Positions 36,286 through 43,948 of a stretch of DNA of 64,000 bases are shown one piece after another. Location of the stretch: positions 1-64,000 of the forward strand of contig NZ_BOMG01000006.1 of assembly GCF_016862075.1 (NCBI RefSeq), in the 5' to 3' direction. The translations under genes were made by a program, and so were the position numbers. Each line of letters begins with the position of its first letter. Positions within the stretch are counted from its first letter, which is position 1. The notes beneath the pieces are model-generated. The model saw nothing but the letters and a program-made list of their open reading frames with translations, searched no databases and was not told where the DNA came from. Origin of the DNA: Actinoplanes couchii. GTDB taxonomy: Bacteria; Actinomycetota; Actinomycetes; Mycobacteriales; Micromonosporaceae.

Positions 36286-36775
36286 ATGGCTTCCCTACCG
36301 CGAATCCGCGGTACGCAGGGCCGGGTTGGAACAGCGCGCCGCCTCCGCGTTGACCGGTTCTGGTCTTCCGGTCAACGCGCGCAGGATGTTCGTCCGGGAC
36401 TCCGCTCGGGAGTTGGAGACGAGGGAACTCGACGGGTGTGGGAGCGCGGCCTTCCTGGGGCAGTACGAGGACGGCGTCAACACCTACTGGGTCAGCGTGC
36501 GGGACGGGTCGGTGTGGATGCTGTTCGGGTACGACGACGTTCCGCAGCGGGCCGCCCGGATCAATACGTCGGTGCCGGCGTTGCAGGCGCTGCTCACGCT
36601 GTGGGACGAGTTCATCGGGTCCGGTGTCCACGAGGACGACGACGCTTATGAGGGGCTCGTCGAGGACGTGTTGCGGCGTGCCCGGCAAGCCGATCCGGTG
36701 ATGTTCGACGACGAGGATTCCTGGTGGTCGAGGGTTTTCGAGGAAGTCGAGCTGGGAGTCCTCGGCCCGGAGTGA
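36275..36775 (+). CDS. SUKH-4-like immunity protein
   Basis: 166 aa. The core YWVSVRDGSVWMLFGYD, then ARINTSVPALQALLTLWDEF, and the end MFDDEDSWWSRVFEEVE follow the SUKH-4 immunity pattern (beta-rich core, RINSSV-like motif, C-terminal W with acidic residues). SUKH proteins are the commonest immunity proteins of polymorphic toxins. It lies two genes after the HINT toxin on the same strand. The ATG at 36275 is inside the LRV gene end; the stop is overlapped by the next GTG (GTGA). Confidence 0.72.
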   Translation: MASEWLPYRESAVRRAGLEQRAASALTGSGLPVNARRMFVRDSARELETRELDGCGSAAFLGQYEDGVNTYWVSVRDGSVWMLFGYDDVPQRAARINTSVPALQALLTLWDEFIGSGVHEDDDAYEGLVEDVLRRARQADPVMFDDEDSWWSRVFEEVELGVLGPE

Positions 36776-37602
36776 ACAACGACGGAACCGTGGATCCGGA
36801 CGATCTGCTGCTGGTCGTCGACCATCCATGGGGGACAGGGGAGACATCGCTGAGCGAGTGGATGGCGCGCGGGCCCGGTCCGCGTAACACCCAGGTGGTG
36901 CGGGTCCTGTCCCGTTCGACCGGCGAGGAACTCCCGCTGACCGTCATTCCGCTGGCCTACCGCAACAACCGTGAGTCACGCGCCCTGATCCAGGCCGGTC
37001 GCATCGCGTCGCCCTGGCCCGGGCAGGGCGGTGACCCGCCGGCCTTCGACGGGGAGGTGGCGGATCCCGGTGAGGTCGATCGTGCCGTCGCGTCTCTGCT
37101 CGGTCAGCTGCGCCGGGGTCCGCTGGACCCCGACGTGGTCCGGCCGGAGTTCGCGTTCCTGATGCCGTCGATGGTCCGGCGGCTGGCGGCCGGGGAGCGC
37201 TGGGCGGATTTCGAGGCGGTCACCGGGCTGGCGGTCGCGGCCGGGGTCGCCGAGGTCGGCCCGGTGCTCTGCGAGCTCCTCGACTCGTCCCTGCCGGTGC
37301 CGGATCGGGCGCACGTCGTCGAGGCGCTGGTGCGGCTGCGGTTCGACGACGCGGTGGAGACCCTGGAACGAGAGTTCCTGCGTTGTCTGTACGCCGACGA
37401 GGACCTCCCCGGCGCTCGACGCTGCCTGCAGGCGTTCGCCAGGATCGGCAAGCCCCGTTCACGGGTGTACCTGAACCTCCTCTCCTGGCGCGACTGGCTG
37501 CCACCGGCCCTCCGGGAATTCGCCGTCCAGGAGCTGGAGGCGATCGGCGCCCGCGTGCCCTCGCCGCTGGAGACCGCGCGGCCCGGGATCACACGGCGGT
37601 GA
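36772..37602 (+). CDS. hypothetical protein of the toxin-immunity operon
   Basis: 276 aa, no family recognised. GTG 36772 overlaps the SUKH-like stop (GTGA). The N-terminal part is beta-rich (LLLVVDHPWG, VVRVLSRSTGEELPLTVIPL), while the second half is helical and resembles HEAT/ARM-type repeats (VVEALVRLRFDDAVETLEREF). Translational coupling to the immunity gene suggests a role in the same locus. The 3' end overlaps the convergent EAL gene by 14 nt. Confidence 0.6.
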   Translation: MNNDGTVDPDDLLLVVDHPWGTGETSLSEWMARGPGPRNTQVVRVLSRSTGEELPLTVIPLAYRNNRESRALIQAGRIASPWPGQGGDPPAFDGEVADPGEVDRAVASLLGQLRRGPLDPDVVRPEFAFLMPSMVRRLAAGERWADFEAVTGLAVAAGVAEVGPVLCELLDSSLPVPDRAHVVEALVRLRFDDAVETLEREFLRCLYADEDLPGARRCLQAFARIGKPRSRVYLNLLSWRDWLPPALREFAVQELEAIGARVPSPLETARPGITRR

Positions 37603-39283
37603 GGGAACCGGTGACCAGGCCGGGGAGGGTGGGGATCAGTTCCGGGGGCTGGGGGCGGTTCAGGCCGAAACCCTGGAGCAGGTCCACGCCGGCCGTGGTC
37701 AGGTCGGCGGCGGTGGGCTCGTCCTCGACGCCCTCGGCCACCACCGTCATGCCCAGGGAGCGGGCTATCGCGATCACCGAGTCGATGATCGTGGCGTGGG
37801 CCAGGGAGTCGTGCATGCGGATCACGAACGAGCGGTCGATCTTCAGCTCGTCGACAGGCAGGCGGGGGAGCAGGCCCAGCGACGTGTAACCGGTGCCGAA
37901 GTCGTCGATGGCCACCCGGATGCCCCGGGACCGCAGCGCGGTGAGCTGGGCCGCGACCTGTTCGGGGCGGGTCAGCACGGCCGTCTCGGTGATCTCCACG
38001 GTCAGCATCGACGCGGGCACCCGTTCCAGGTCGAGCAGGGTCAGGATGGTGCCGACGGCCCGGTCCTGGGCCAGGTACGCGGCCGGCAGGTTCACCGACA
38101 CCGGGATGTGGTGACCGGCCGCCTGCCACACCGACGCCTGGTGCAGGGCCTCGGCCAGCACCCAGTCGGTGAGTTCCAGGATCACGTCGGAGCGTTCCGC
38201 GTCGGGCAGGAAGACCCCGGGCGGGAGCAGGCCGCGCTGCGGGTGCTGCCAGCGGACCAGGGCCTCGGCGCCGTGCATGCGCCGGGTCCGGGCGTCGTGC
38301 AGCGGCTGGTAGTGCAGGCGCAGATGCCCGGCCCGCAGCCCGGTCCGCAGCTCGGTCAGCTGGCGCAGGTCGACCCGCTGGTTGGTGTCCAGGTCGGTGG
38401 TCCACTCGACGACACCGGTGCGTTCGTGTTTGGCGCGGCGCATGGCGGCGGCCGCCCGGCGCATCAGCACCGTCACGTCGTGGTGGTCGGCGGTGCTGAC
38501 GCCGATGCTGGCCTCGACACTGATCGGCAGGCCGTCGACCGGGTGCGGGCCGCGGATGCCGGCGGCCAGGCGGCGGCCGACACTCTGCGGGGTCTGCCCG
38601 GCCGGCAGGTCGGAGAGCAGCACCACGAACTGGTCGCCGTCGAGCCGGGCGGCCAGGTTGCCGGGTCCGGTGGCGGTCCGCAGCGCGGCGGCGACCCGGT
38701 TGAGCAGGGTGTCGGCGCCGTGGTGGCCGAGCACGTCGTTGGCGTCCTGGAACCGGTCCAGCCCCAGGTGCACCACGGCGACCAGGTCACCGGCGGTCAG
38801 GCGGCGCTGTCCCTCGGTCTGTGCGGTGGTGCGGTTCGGCAGCCCGGTCAACGGGTCGGTGCGGGACAGCCGGGCGAACCGGCCGGCCATCGCGGCCAGC
38901 AGGTCGACGATCGGCGCGATCCCGTACCGGCCGTCCGGCCAGCTCACCAGCACCGGCTCCTCCCGGTCGGCGGCCGGCCGGGCCAGCGCGGCCTCGGCGG
39001 CCACGTCGATGTCGCTGTCGGCGGCCAACTCCAGGGTGGCGGCCCCGGCCATCTGACAGGCGGTGGACTCCGGAGTCGCCCCACCGGATCGGACCCGGTC
39101 GACGACCGCCCGGCTGAGCAGCCGGTATCCGTCACCGGTGGCGACGATGACGCCGGGCACCAGGGCGTCGGCGGCGAGCAGGGCCTCCACCTCGCTGAGC
39201 GGGGTGCTCGCCGGCATCGGGGTCATCGGCACGCCGATCTCGCCGAGCTTGCGGGGCAGGCGCGGTCCGTGGATGGGGCTCAC
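37589..39283 (-). CDS. cytosolic GGDEF(degenerate)-EAL protein, probable c-di-GMP phosphodiesterase
   Basis: 564 aa, no membrane segment. An N-terminal sensor-like region (about 1-130) is followed by a GGDEF domain whose signature reads RLDGDQF, so cyclase activity is probably lost. The EAL domain is intact: EALVRWQHP, VSVNLPAAYL, EITETA, DDFGTGYTSL, ELKIDRSFV and VAEGVED. GTG 39283 overlaps the stop of the PAS gene (GTGA) and is preferred to the longer frame from 39406. It is the last gene after nsrR, hmp and the PAS gene. It should lower c-di-GMP in response to the PAS input (inferred). Confidence 0.85.
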   Translation of the reverse strand: MSPIHGPRLPRKLGEIGVPMTPMPASTPLSEVEALLAADALVPGVIVATGDGYRLLSRAVVDRVRSGGATPESTACQMAGAATLELAADSDIDVAAEAALARPAADREEPVLVSWPDGRYGIAPIVDLLAAMAGRFARLSRTDPLTGLPNRTTAQTEGQRRLTAGDLVAVVHLGLDRFQDANDVLGHHGADTLLNRVAAALRTATGPGNLAARLDGDQFVVLLSDLPAGQTPQSVGRRLAAGIRGPHPVDGLPISVEASIGVSTADHHDVTVLMRRAAAAMRRAKHERTGVVEWTTDLDTNQRVDLRQLTELRTGLRAGHLRLHYQPLHDARTRRMHGAEALVRWQHPQRGLLPPGVFLPDAERSDVILELTDWVLAEALHQASVWQAAGHHIPVSVNLPAAYLAQDRAVGTILTLLDLERVPASMLTVEITETAVLTRPEQVAAQLTALRSRGIRVAIDDFGTGYTSLGLLPRLPVDELKIDRSFVIRMHDSLAHATIIDSVIAIARSLGMTVVAEGVEDEPTAADLTTAGVDLLQGFGLNRPQPPELIPTLPGLVTGSLTAV

Positions 39284-40722
39284 GCGCAGCCGTCCAGGCG
39301 GAAGCAGGACACACCGATCGACTGGTCGCCGCGGGGCCGCAACCGGACCAGCAGACCATCGGCCAGTACGGCGTCGACCCGGTCGCCGGCGGCCGCGGAC
39401 TTCCACATGCCGGCCAGTTCACCCTGATCCGTCTCGGTCACCAGCGCGGACAGCGCCGGGACCGGCCCGTCTCCGGCCGGAACCGTGACGTCGAGGACGG
39501 CGAGACGGGACACCAGGTCGGCGAGGTCACCGCGGACGGCTTCCAGATCGAGTTCGGTGTGCCGTTCCCGGGTGCGGTCGAGCAGCATGCCGTCCCAGAC
39601 GGTGGCGCCGCCGGGCTCCCGGTGCGGGCGGGCCGCCCCGTACAGCCAGCGGCGGGTGCCGTCCCGGCGGACGACGCTGCCGCGCCAGTCCCACGGCTCC
39701 AGGGTCTCGGCGGAGCGCATCACGCTGGCGGTGTAGGTCTCCAGGTCCTCCACCGCGATGGTCTGCAGCACGTTGCCGCCGTTGGCGAGGACCTCGTCCG
39801 GTTCGATCTGGTAGATGTCGCGGCAACCGTCCGAGACGAAGGTGAACGACGTCTCCCCGGTCGGTTCCATCCGGAACTGGTAGAGCATGCCCGGCGCGTT
39901 GTTGACGGTGTTCCAGAAGCGCCGTTCGCCGTCGGCGATGGTGGCCTCGTTGCGCTGCCGGCCGGTGTCGTCGATGCCGATGGTGCAGACCCCGTAGACC
40001 GAGCCGTCCGGGTCGGTCAGCGGCACCCGGGTGACCACATACTGGCGGATCTCGTCGCCGAACGGGATCTCCTCGAGGACGGTCTTGGCGGTGCCGGTCT
40101 CGGCGACCTCCTGGTCGTGGGTGCGCCCGAGGGCGGCGACCGGCGCGGACAGCAGATCCGCCTCGGTACGCCCCACCATGTCGGCGGCGGTGACCTGGAA
40201 GACCCGCTCGTACTCGCCGTTGACGAACAGGTAGCGGCCGCCCAGGTCCTTCGCCGAGATCATCGCGGTGGTGTGCTGCAGGATCGCGCTGATCAGGGTG
40301 TTGCTGCGCTGGAGTTCCTGCTGGGCGCGGTGCCCGTCGGTCTGGTCGGTGATGAACGCGAAGAAGCCGTCCTCGCCGAGCGAGTCGATGGTCATCGACA
40401 GCCGCAGCTCGGACCCGTCCCGGTGCACGCCGGGCACCTCGACCGGGCAGCCCAGCATGTCGCTCTCACCGCTGACCAGGTACCGGGCGAAGCCGGCGCT
40501 GTGCGCGGACCGCAGGGCCGGCGGGATGATCAGCTCGGTCAGGCGTTCCCCGACGGCCTCGTCCCGGGTCCAGCCGAAGATCTTCTGGGCGGCCGGGTTC
40601 CAGTCCCTGATCTCGCCGGACCGGTCGATCTGCAGGTAGGCCAGCCCGGTGGAGCCCACGGCTCGTTCCCGGAGTGCGGCCGCCGGCGGGGCGCTGATCT
40701 GAGGGGCTTCGACGGTGAACAC
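39280..40722 (-). CDS. triple-PAS sensor protein
   Basis: 480 aa. Three PAS domains: about 15-130 (YLQIDRSGEIRDWNPAAQKI), 135-260 (KDLGGRYLFVNGEYERVFQV) and 270-400 (RRFWNTVNNAPGMLYQFRME), then a C-terminal helical/beta region without kinase, GGDEF or methylesterase motifs. GTG 40722 is chosen over the TTG at 40782 at the frame's edge. Its output is presumably the coupled EAL protein. PAS domains may bind heme, flavin or a small ligand; which one cannot be read here. It lies 63 bp after hmp. Confidence 0.75.
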   Translation of the reverse strand: MFTVEAPQISAPPAAALRERAVGSTGLAYLQIDRSGEIRDWNPAAQKIFGWTRDEAVGERLTELIIPPALRSAHSAGFARYLVSGESDMLGCPVEVPGVHRDGSELRLSMTIDSLGEDGFFAFITDQTDGHRAQQELQRSNTLISAILQHTTAMISAKDLGGRYLFVNGEYERVFQVTAADMVGRTEADLLSAPVAALGRTHDQEVAETGTAKTVLEEIPFGDEIRQYVVTRVPLTDPDGSVYGVCTIGIDDTGRQRNEATIADGERRFWNTVNNAPGMLYQFRMEPTGETSFTFVSDGCRDIYQIEPDEVLANGGNVLQTIAVEDLETYTASVMRSAETLEPWDWRGSVVRRDGTRRWLYGAARPHREPGGATVWDGMLLDRTRERHTELDLEAVRGDLADLVSRLAVLDVTVPAGDGPVPALSALVTETDQGELAGMWKSAAAGDRVDAVLADGLLVRLRPRGDQSIGVSCFRLDGCA

Positions 40723-40785
40723 GTCCCGCCCTATCGTCCCGGCGGCGGCCGACTTGAGGCCGGACCGCAAGCGCGGCCCCAAAGG

Positions 40786-42003
40786 TCAGACGAGAACCGC
40801 GGCCTCCGGGGACCGCCGCCACTGCTCGGAGCCGAACACCTCGTACCGGATCCGGTCGTCGGCGATGCCGCGCCGGTGCAGCCCGGCCCGGACCGCCTGC
40901 ATGAACGGCGCCGGCCCGCACAGGTAGACCTCGGCGTCCGGGTGAACGGGAATCCGGTCGATGTCGATCCGACCGGTGAACGTGTCCGGTTCGGCGACGG
41001 CCTGCTCGTACCAGTACAGGCTCTGGAACGTGCGCAGCCGGGCGCCGTGCCCGGTCATGTCGGCACGCAGCGGGTGCCGGTCCGGGCTGCGGTCGGCATG
41101 CACCGCGGTCACCTCCCGGGTCGGCTGGGTGCGCGCCACGTGCTCCAGGATCGCCGCCATCGGGGTGATCCCCACCCCGGCGCTGACCAGCAGCAACGGC
41201 CCGTGGCCCGGGGTCAGGGTCAGATCGCCGTACGGCCGGCTGAGCCGCAGTTCGGCACCGGGCCCGACGTGGTCGTGCAGGTACCCCGAGACCACCCCGT
41301 CGGGAGCCCCGTTCACCCCGCGCACCCGCCGGACCGTGATCCGCAGGGTGCCACCGGTGGCGGCCTGGGACAACGAGTACTGCCGGAGCTGGCGTCCCGC
41401 ACCGGGCAGGTCGGCGGCGACCGTCACGTACTGCCCGGGGTGGAAGTCCGGAGCCGGCTGCCCGTCCGACGGGACCAGCACGAACGACACCGTGTCGTGG
41501 GCCTCGGAGATCTTGCTGACCACGGTGAACATCCGCCACGGGTCGGCGCCGTCCACCCCGGCCTCGGCGAAGATCCGCGCCTCCCGGCCGATCAGCCGGG
41601 CCGCGAACAGCCAGTACACCTCGTCCCAGGCGGCGGCGACGGCCGGGGTGACCGCCGCGCCGAGCACCTGGACGACGGCGCCGAGCAGGTAGCGGCCGAC
41701 CATCGTGTACTGCTCGGGGCGGATGCCGAGGGCGCAGTGCCGCTGGGCGATCCGCTCGACGATGTGCTCGAACGCGGGCCCGGCCGGGCCGGCACCGGTC
41801 AGGTGGGCGGCGTAGGCGGCGACCGCTCCGGCCAGGGCGCTCTTCTGCTCGCCGGTGGCCTGGGCGCTGCGGCTGAACAGGTTCAGCAGCTCCGGGTTGT
41901 CGCCGAGCATCGTGTCGTAGAAGACGCTGGAGATCTCCTCCAGGTGCTCACCCACGACGGGCAGGGTGGCCTCGATGATCGGGGCACTCGATGAGGACAG
42001 CAT
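40786..42003 (-). CDS. hmp: flavohemoprotein, nitric oxide dioxygenase
   Basis: 405 aa. An N-terminal globin domain (1-140, proximal His in QRHCALGIRPEQY) is followed by an FAD domain with RQYSLSQ (about 205) and an NAD domain with LLVSAGVGITPM and YLCGPAPFM. It oxidises NO to nitrate using O2 and NAD(P)H. ATG 42003 has AGGAGGAAC upstream. The nsrR gene ends 14 bp before it, so it belongs to an NO-induced operon. The first His/Tyr pocket residues look normal. Confidence 0.93.
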   Translation of the reverse strand: MLSSSSAPIIEATLPVVGEHLEEISSVFYDTMLGDNPELLNLFSRSAQATGEQKSALAGAVAAYAAHLTGAGPAGPAFEHIVERIAQRHCALGIRPEQYTMVGRYLLGAVVQVLGAAVTPAVAAAWDEVYWLFAARLIGREARIFAEAGVDGADPWRMFTVVSKISEAHDTVSFVLVPSDGQPAPDFHPGQYVTVAADLPGAGRQLRQYSLSQAATGGTLRITVRRVRGVNGAPDGVVSGYLHDHVGPGAELRLSRPYGDLTLTPGHGPLLLVSAGVGITPMAAILEHVARTQPTREVTAVHADRSPDRHPLRADMTGHGARLRTFQSLYWYEQAVAEPDTFTGRIDIDRIPVHPDAEVYLCGPAPFMQAVRAGLHRRGIADDRIRYEVFGSEQWRRSPEAAVLV

Positions 42004-42017
42004 TGTTCCTCCTGTAG

Positions 42018-42452
42018 CTAGGGGCGGGAGCCGAGGGTCAGCAGGACCTGCCGGACCGGTGGGGCGGCCAGGTCGCCGACGGTGATGGGGTCGAGCGAGG
42101 CGTAGAACGCCTCCTGTGCGACACGCAGCGCCCCGCGCAGGCGGCAACCCACGTTGAGCGGGCAGGGGGTCTCCCCGCCGCATTCGACGACCTCGGTGTC
42201 TCCTTCGAGGTCGCGGACCAGACCGCCGACGGACGCGCCGGACGCGCCGGTCGCGAGCCGGACACCCCCGTTGCGGCCCCGGACCGTGTCCAGCAGGCCG
42301 AGATGCTGCAACCGCTGCACCACCTTGGCGAGGTGGCTGCGCGGGACCGCCACCGACGCGGCCAGCTCGTCGATCGTGAGCAGGTCGTCGGCCCGGGCGG
42401 CGGCGAGCATCAGGACGCGGAGGCCGATGTCGGTTGATCGGTTCAGTCGCAC
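42018..42452 (-). CDS. nsrR: Rrf2-family NO-sensing repressor NsrR
   Basis: 144 aa. The winged helix is at 1-65. The Fe-S ligands are Cys91, Cys97 and Cys103 (ECGGETPCPLNVGCRL), the C-x5-C-x5-C spacing of Streptomyces NsrR, and Asp8 (STDIGL) matches its fourth ligand. It represses hmp until NO destroys the [4Fe-4S] cluster. GTG 42452; a -10-like TAGTAC lies nine nt upstream on the minus strand (42467-42462), so the leader is very short. Its operator is expected in the AT-rich 42462-42500. Confidence 0.92.
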   Translation of the reverse strand: MRLNRSTDIGLRVLMLAAARADDLLTIDELAASVAVPRSHLAKVVQRLQHLGLLDTVRGRNGGVRLATGASGASVGGLVRDLEGDTEVVECGGETPCPLNVGCRLRGALRVAQEAFYASLDPITVGDLAAPPVRQVLLTLGSRP

Positions 42453-42500
42453 GAGACCAACGTACTAAAAGAAGAGTTTGAAAGTCCTGTTTTATTGCCT
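42453..42500 (-). promoter_or_regulatory. AT-rich promoter region of nsrR-hmp
   Basis: This 48-bp stretch is far less GC-rich than its surroundings and includes TAGTAC at 42467-42462 as a probable -10. No clean palindrome could be assigned as the NsrR site. Confidence 0.5.
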
Positions 42501-42501
42501 A

Positions 42502-42536
42502 AGTCACGGGAGAGGGCTGAGCCCCCTCCCGTGACT
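42502..42536 (-). terminator. strong hairpin terminator after the GH43 gene
   Basis: Arms AGTCACGGGAG (42502-42512) and CTCCCGTGACT (42526-42536) pair perfectly, with extra G-C pairs inside. It begins seven nt after the GH43 stop and separates the arabinan genes from nsrR. No long U-tract. Confidence 0.75.
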
Positions 42537-42542
42537 GTCGAA

Positions 42543-43937
42543 TCAGCTGAGCTTGAAGACCGTGGCCTTGTCTCCCACCGTGAGCTGTCCGTTCTTGACC
42601 ACCAGGTACCTGCCGGGGGAGACCCGGATGGTCACGCCGTCGCGGACCGGGATCCGGGTGACCGGGGTGCCGGTGGTCCCGAGCGCCACGGTCGAACCGC
42701 TGACCGTGACGAACTTCGCCGGCTGGTCCACCGACTGGATGATCTCGGTGCCGGGCGAGGTGCTGGCCACGAACCGGAACTGGGTCAGCTCCAGCTCCCG
42801 CGGCGCGTGCGCGGCCCGCAGCACGTCACCCTCGTGCTTGACGAACGAGCGCGGCTTGTCGGCCGGCGACAGCCGCACGATCGAGCCGCCGGACCCGACC
42901 GGGATGCCGAACAGCGGCGTCCCGTCCTCGTGCCAGTACAGCTTCTGGATCCGGGTGTGCCGGTTCGGGTCGTACAGCGGGTCGCCGGTGATCTGCTGGT
43001 AGTCCCGCGCGTGGTAGACGAGCACGTCCGTGCCGTCGGGCATGACGGTGAACGAGTTGTGGCCAGGCCCATAACGGGCGGTAGCATCATTTGTCGTAAA
43101 AATCGGGTCGGGGTGCTTGGTCCAGCTCGCGCGCTCCAGCAGGTCAGCCGAAGCCGACGCCGTCAACAGCCCCATACAGTAGTTCGAGTCAGTGGCGCTC
43201 GCGGAGAAGGTCAAGAAAACCTGACCGTTCCGGATCAGCACCGCCGGCCCCTCGTTCACCTTGTACCCGATGATCTCCCACGAACGAGTGGGAGTGGCGA
43301 TCCGCGTCGGCTTGGATTTCAACGTCCACGGATTGGCCATCTCGGCGATGTAGAGGCTGGTGTTGACCGCGATCTCCGGCTCGCTCTGCGCCCACACCAG
43401 GTACTGCCGCCCCTTGTGGGTGAACGACGTGGCGTCGAGCGTGAACCCGTCCCACTCGGTCAGCAGTTGCCCCTTGAGCGTCCACCCGGCCGGGTCACGC
43501 GGGTCGTCGAGCGCCGACTCCATCACGTAGGTCCGGATCCGGAACACGTCCCCGGCGTCCCCGGCGGCGAAGTAGATGTACCACCGCCCGCCGATCCGGT
43601 GCAGCTCCGGCGCCCAGATGTGGCCGCCCATCTTGCCGGTGGCGGGCCGCCGCCAGATGACGCTCTCCTCGGCGGTGGCCAGGCCCTCGATGGTCGGCGC
43701 GCCGCGCACGATCAGCCGATCGTATTCGGGCACCGAGCCGGTGAAGTAGTACTGACCGGCGACCGGCTTGGTGATCCAGGGGTCGGCGCGCTGGCTGATC
43801 AGGGGGTCAACGGTAGGCACACCGTAGATCTCAGCATCGGTTCGGGCCCGCACGGAAGGAGTTCCGGAGGCGCCCGCGGGCAGGACGACGACCATGGCAC
43901 CCACGGCGCCACCCGCCAGAACGGTTCGTCGGTTCAT
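42543..43937 (-). CDS. Tat-secreted GH43 arabinosidase-like glycoside hydrolase
   Basis: 464 aa. A twin-arginine signal (MNRRTVLAGGAVGAMV) opens the protein; it is followed by a five-bladed propeller of GH43 type with DPWI near the start, HIWAPELHRIGGRWYIYFAA and GPGHNSF. The C-terminal about 100 residues (RFVASTSPGTEIIQS ...) resemble an AbfB-like carbohydrate-binding domain. ATG 43937 has GAGGGG upstream; a GTG at 43952 would overlap the upstream stop but puts residues before the Tat motif. It is coupled to the GH51 gene upstream, so the pair probably strips arabinose from plant polysaccharide. Confidence 0.82.
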   Translation of the reverse strand: MNRRTVLAGGAVGAMVVVLPAGASGTPSVRARTDAEIYGVPTVDPLISQRADPWITKPVAGQYYFTGSVPEYDRLIVRGAPTIEGLATAEESVIWRRPATGKMGGHIWAPELHRIGGRWYIYFAAGDAGDVFRIRTYVMESALDDPRDPAGWTLKGQLLTEWDGFTLDATSFTHKGRQYLVWAQSEPEIAVNTSLYIAEMANPWTLKSKPTRIATPTRSWEIIGYKVNEGPAVLIRNGQVFLTFSASATDSNYCMGLLTASASADLLERASWTKHPDPIFTTNDATARYGPGHNSFTVMPDGTDVLVYHARDYQQITGDPLYDPNRHTRIQKLYWHEDGTPLFGIPVGSGGSIVRLSPADKPRSFVKHEGDVLRAAHAPRELELTQFRFVASTSPGTEIIQSVDQPAKFVTVSGSTVALGTTGTPVTRIPVRDGVTIRVSPGRYLVVKNGQLTVGDKATVFKLS

Positions 43938-43948
43938 GATCGGGCCCC

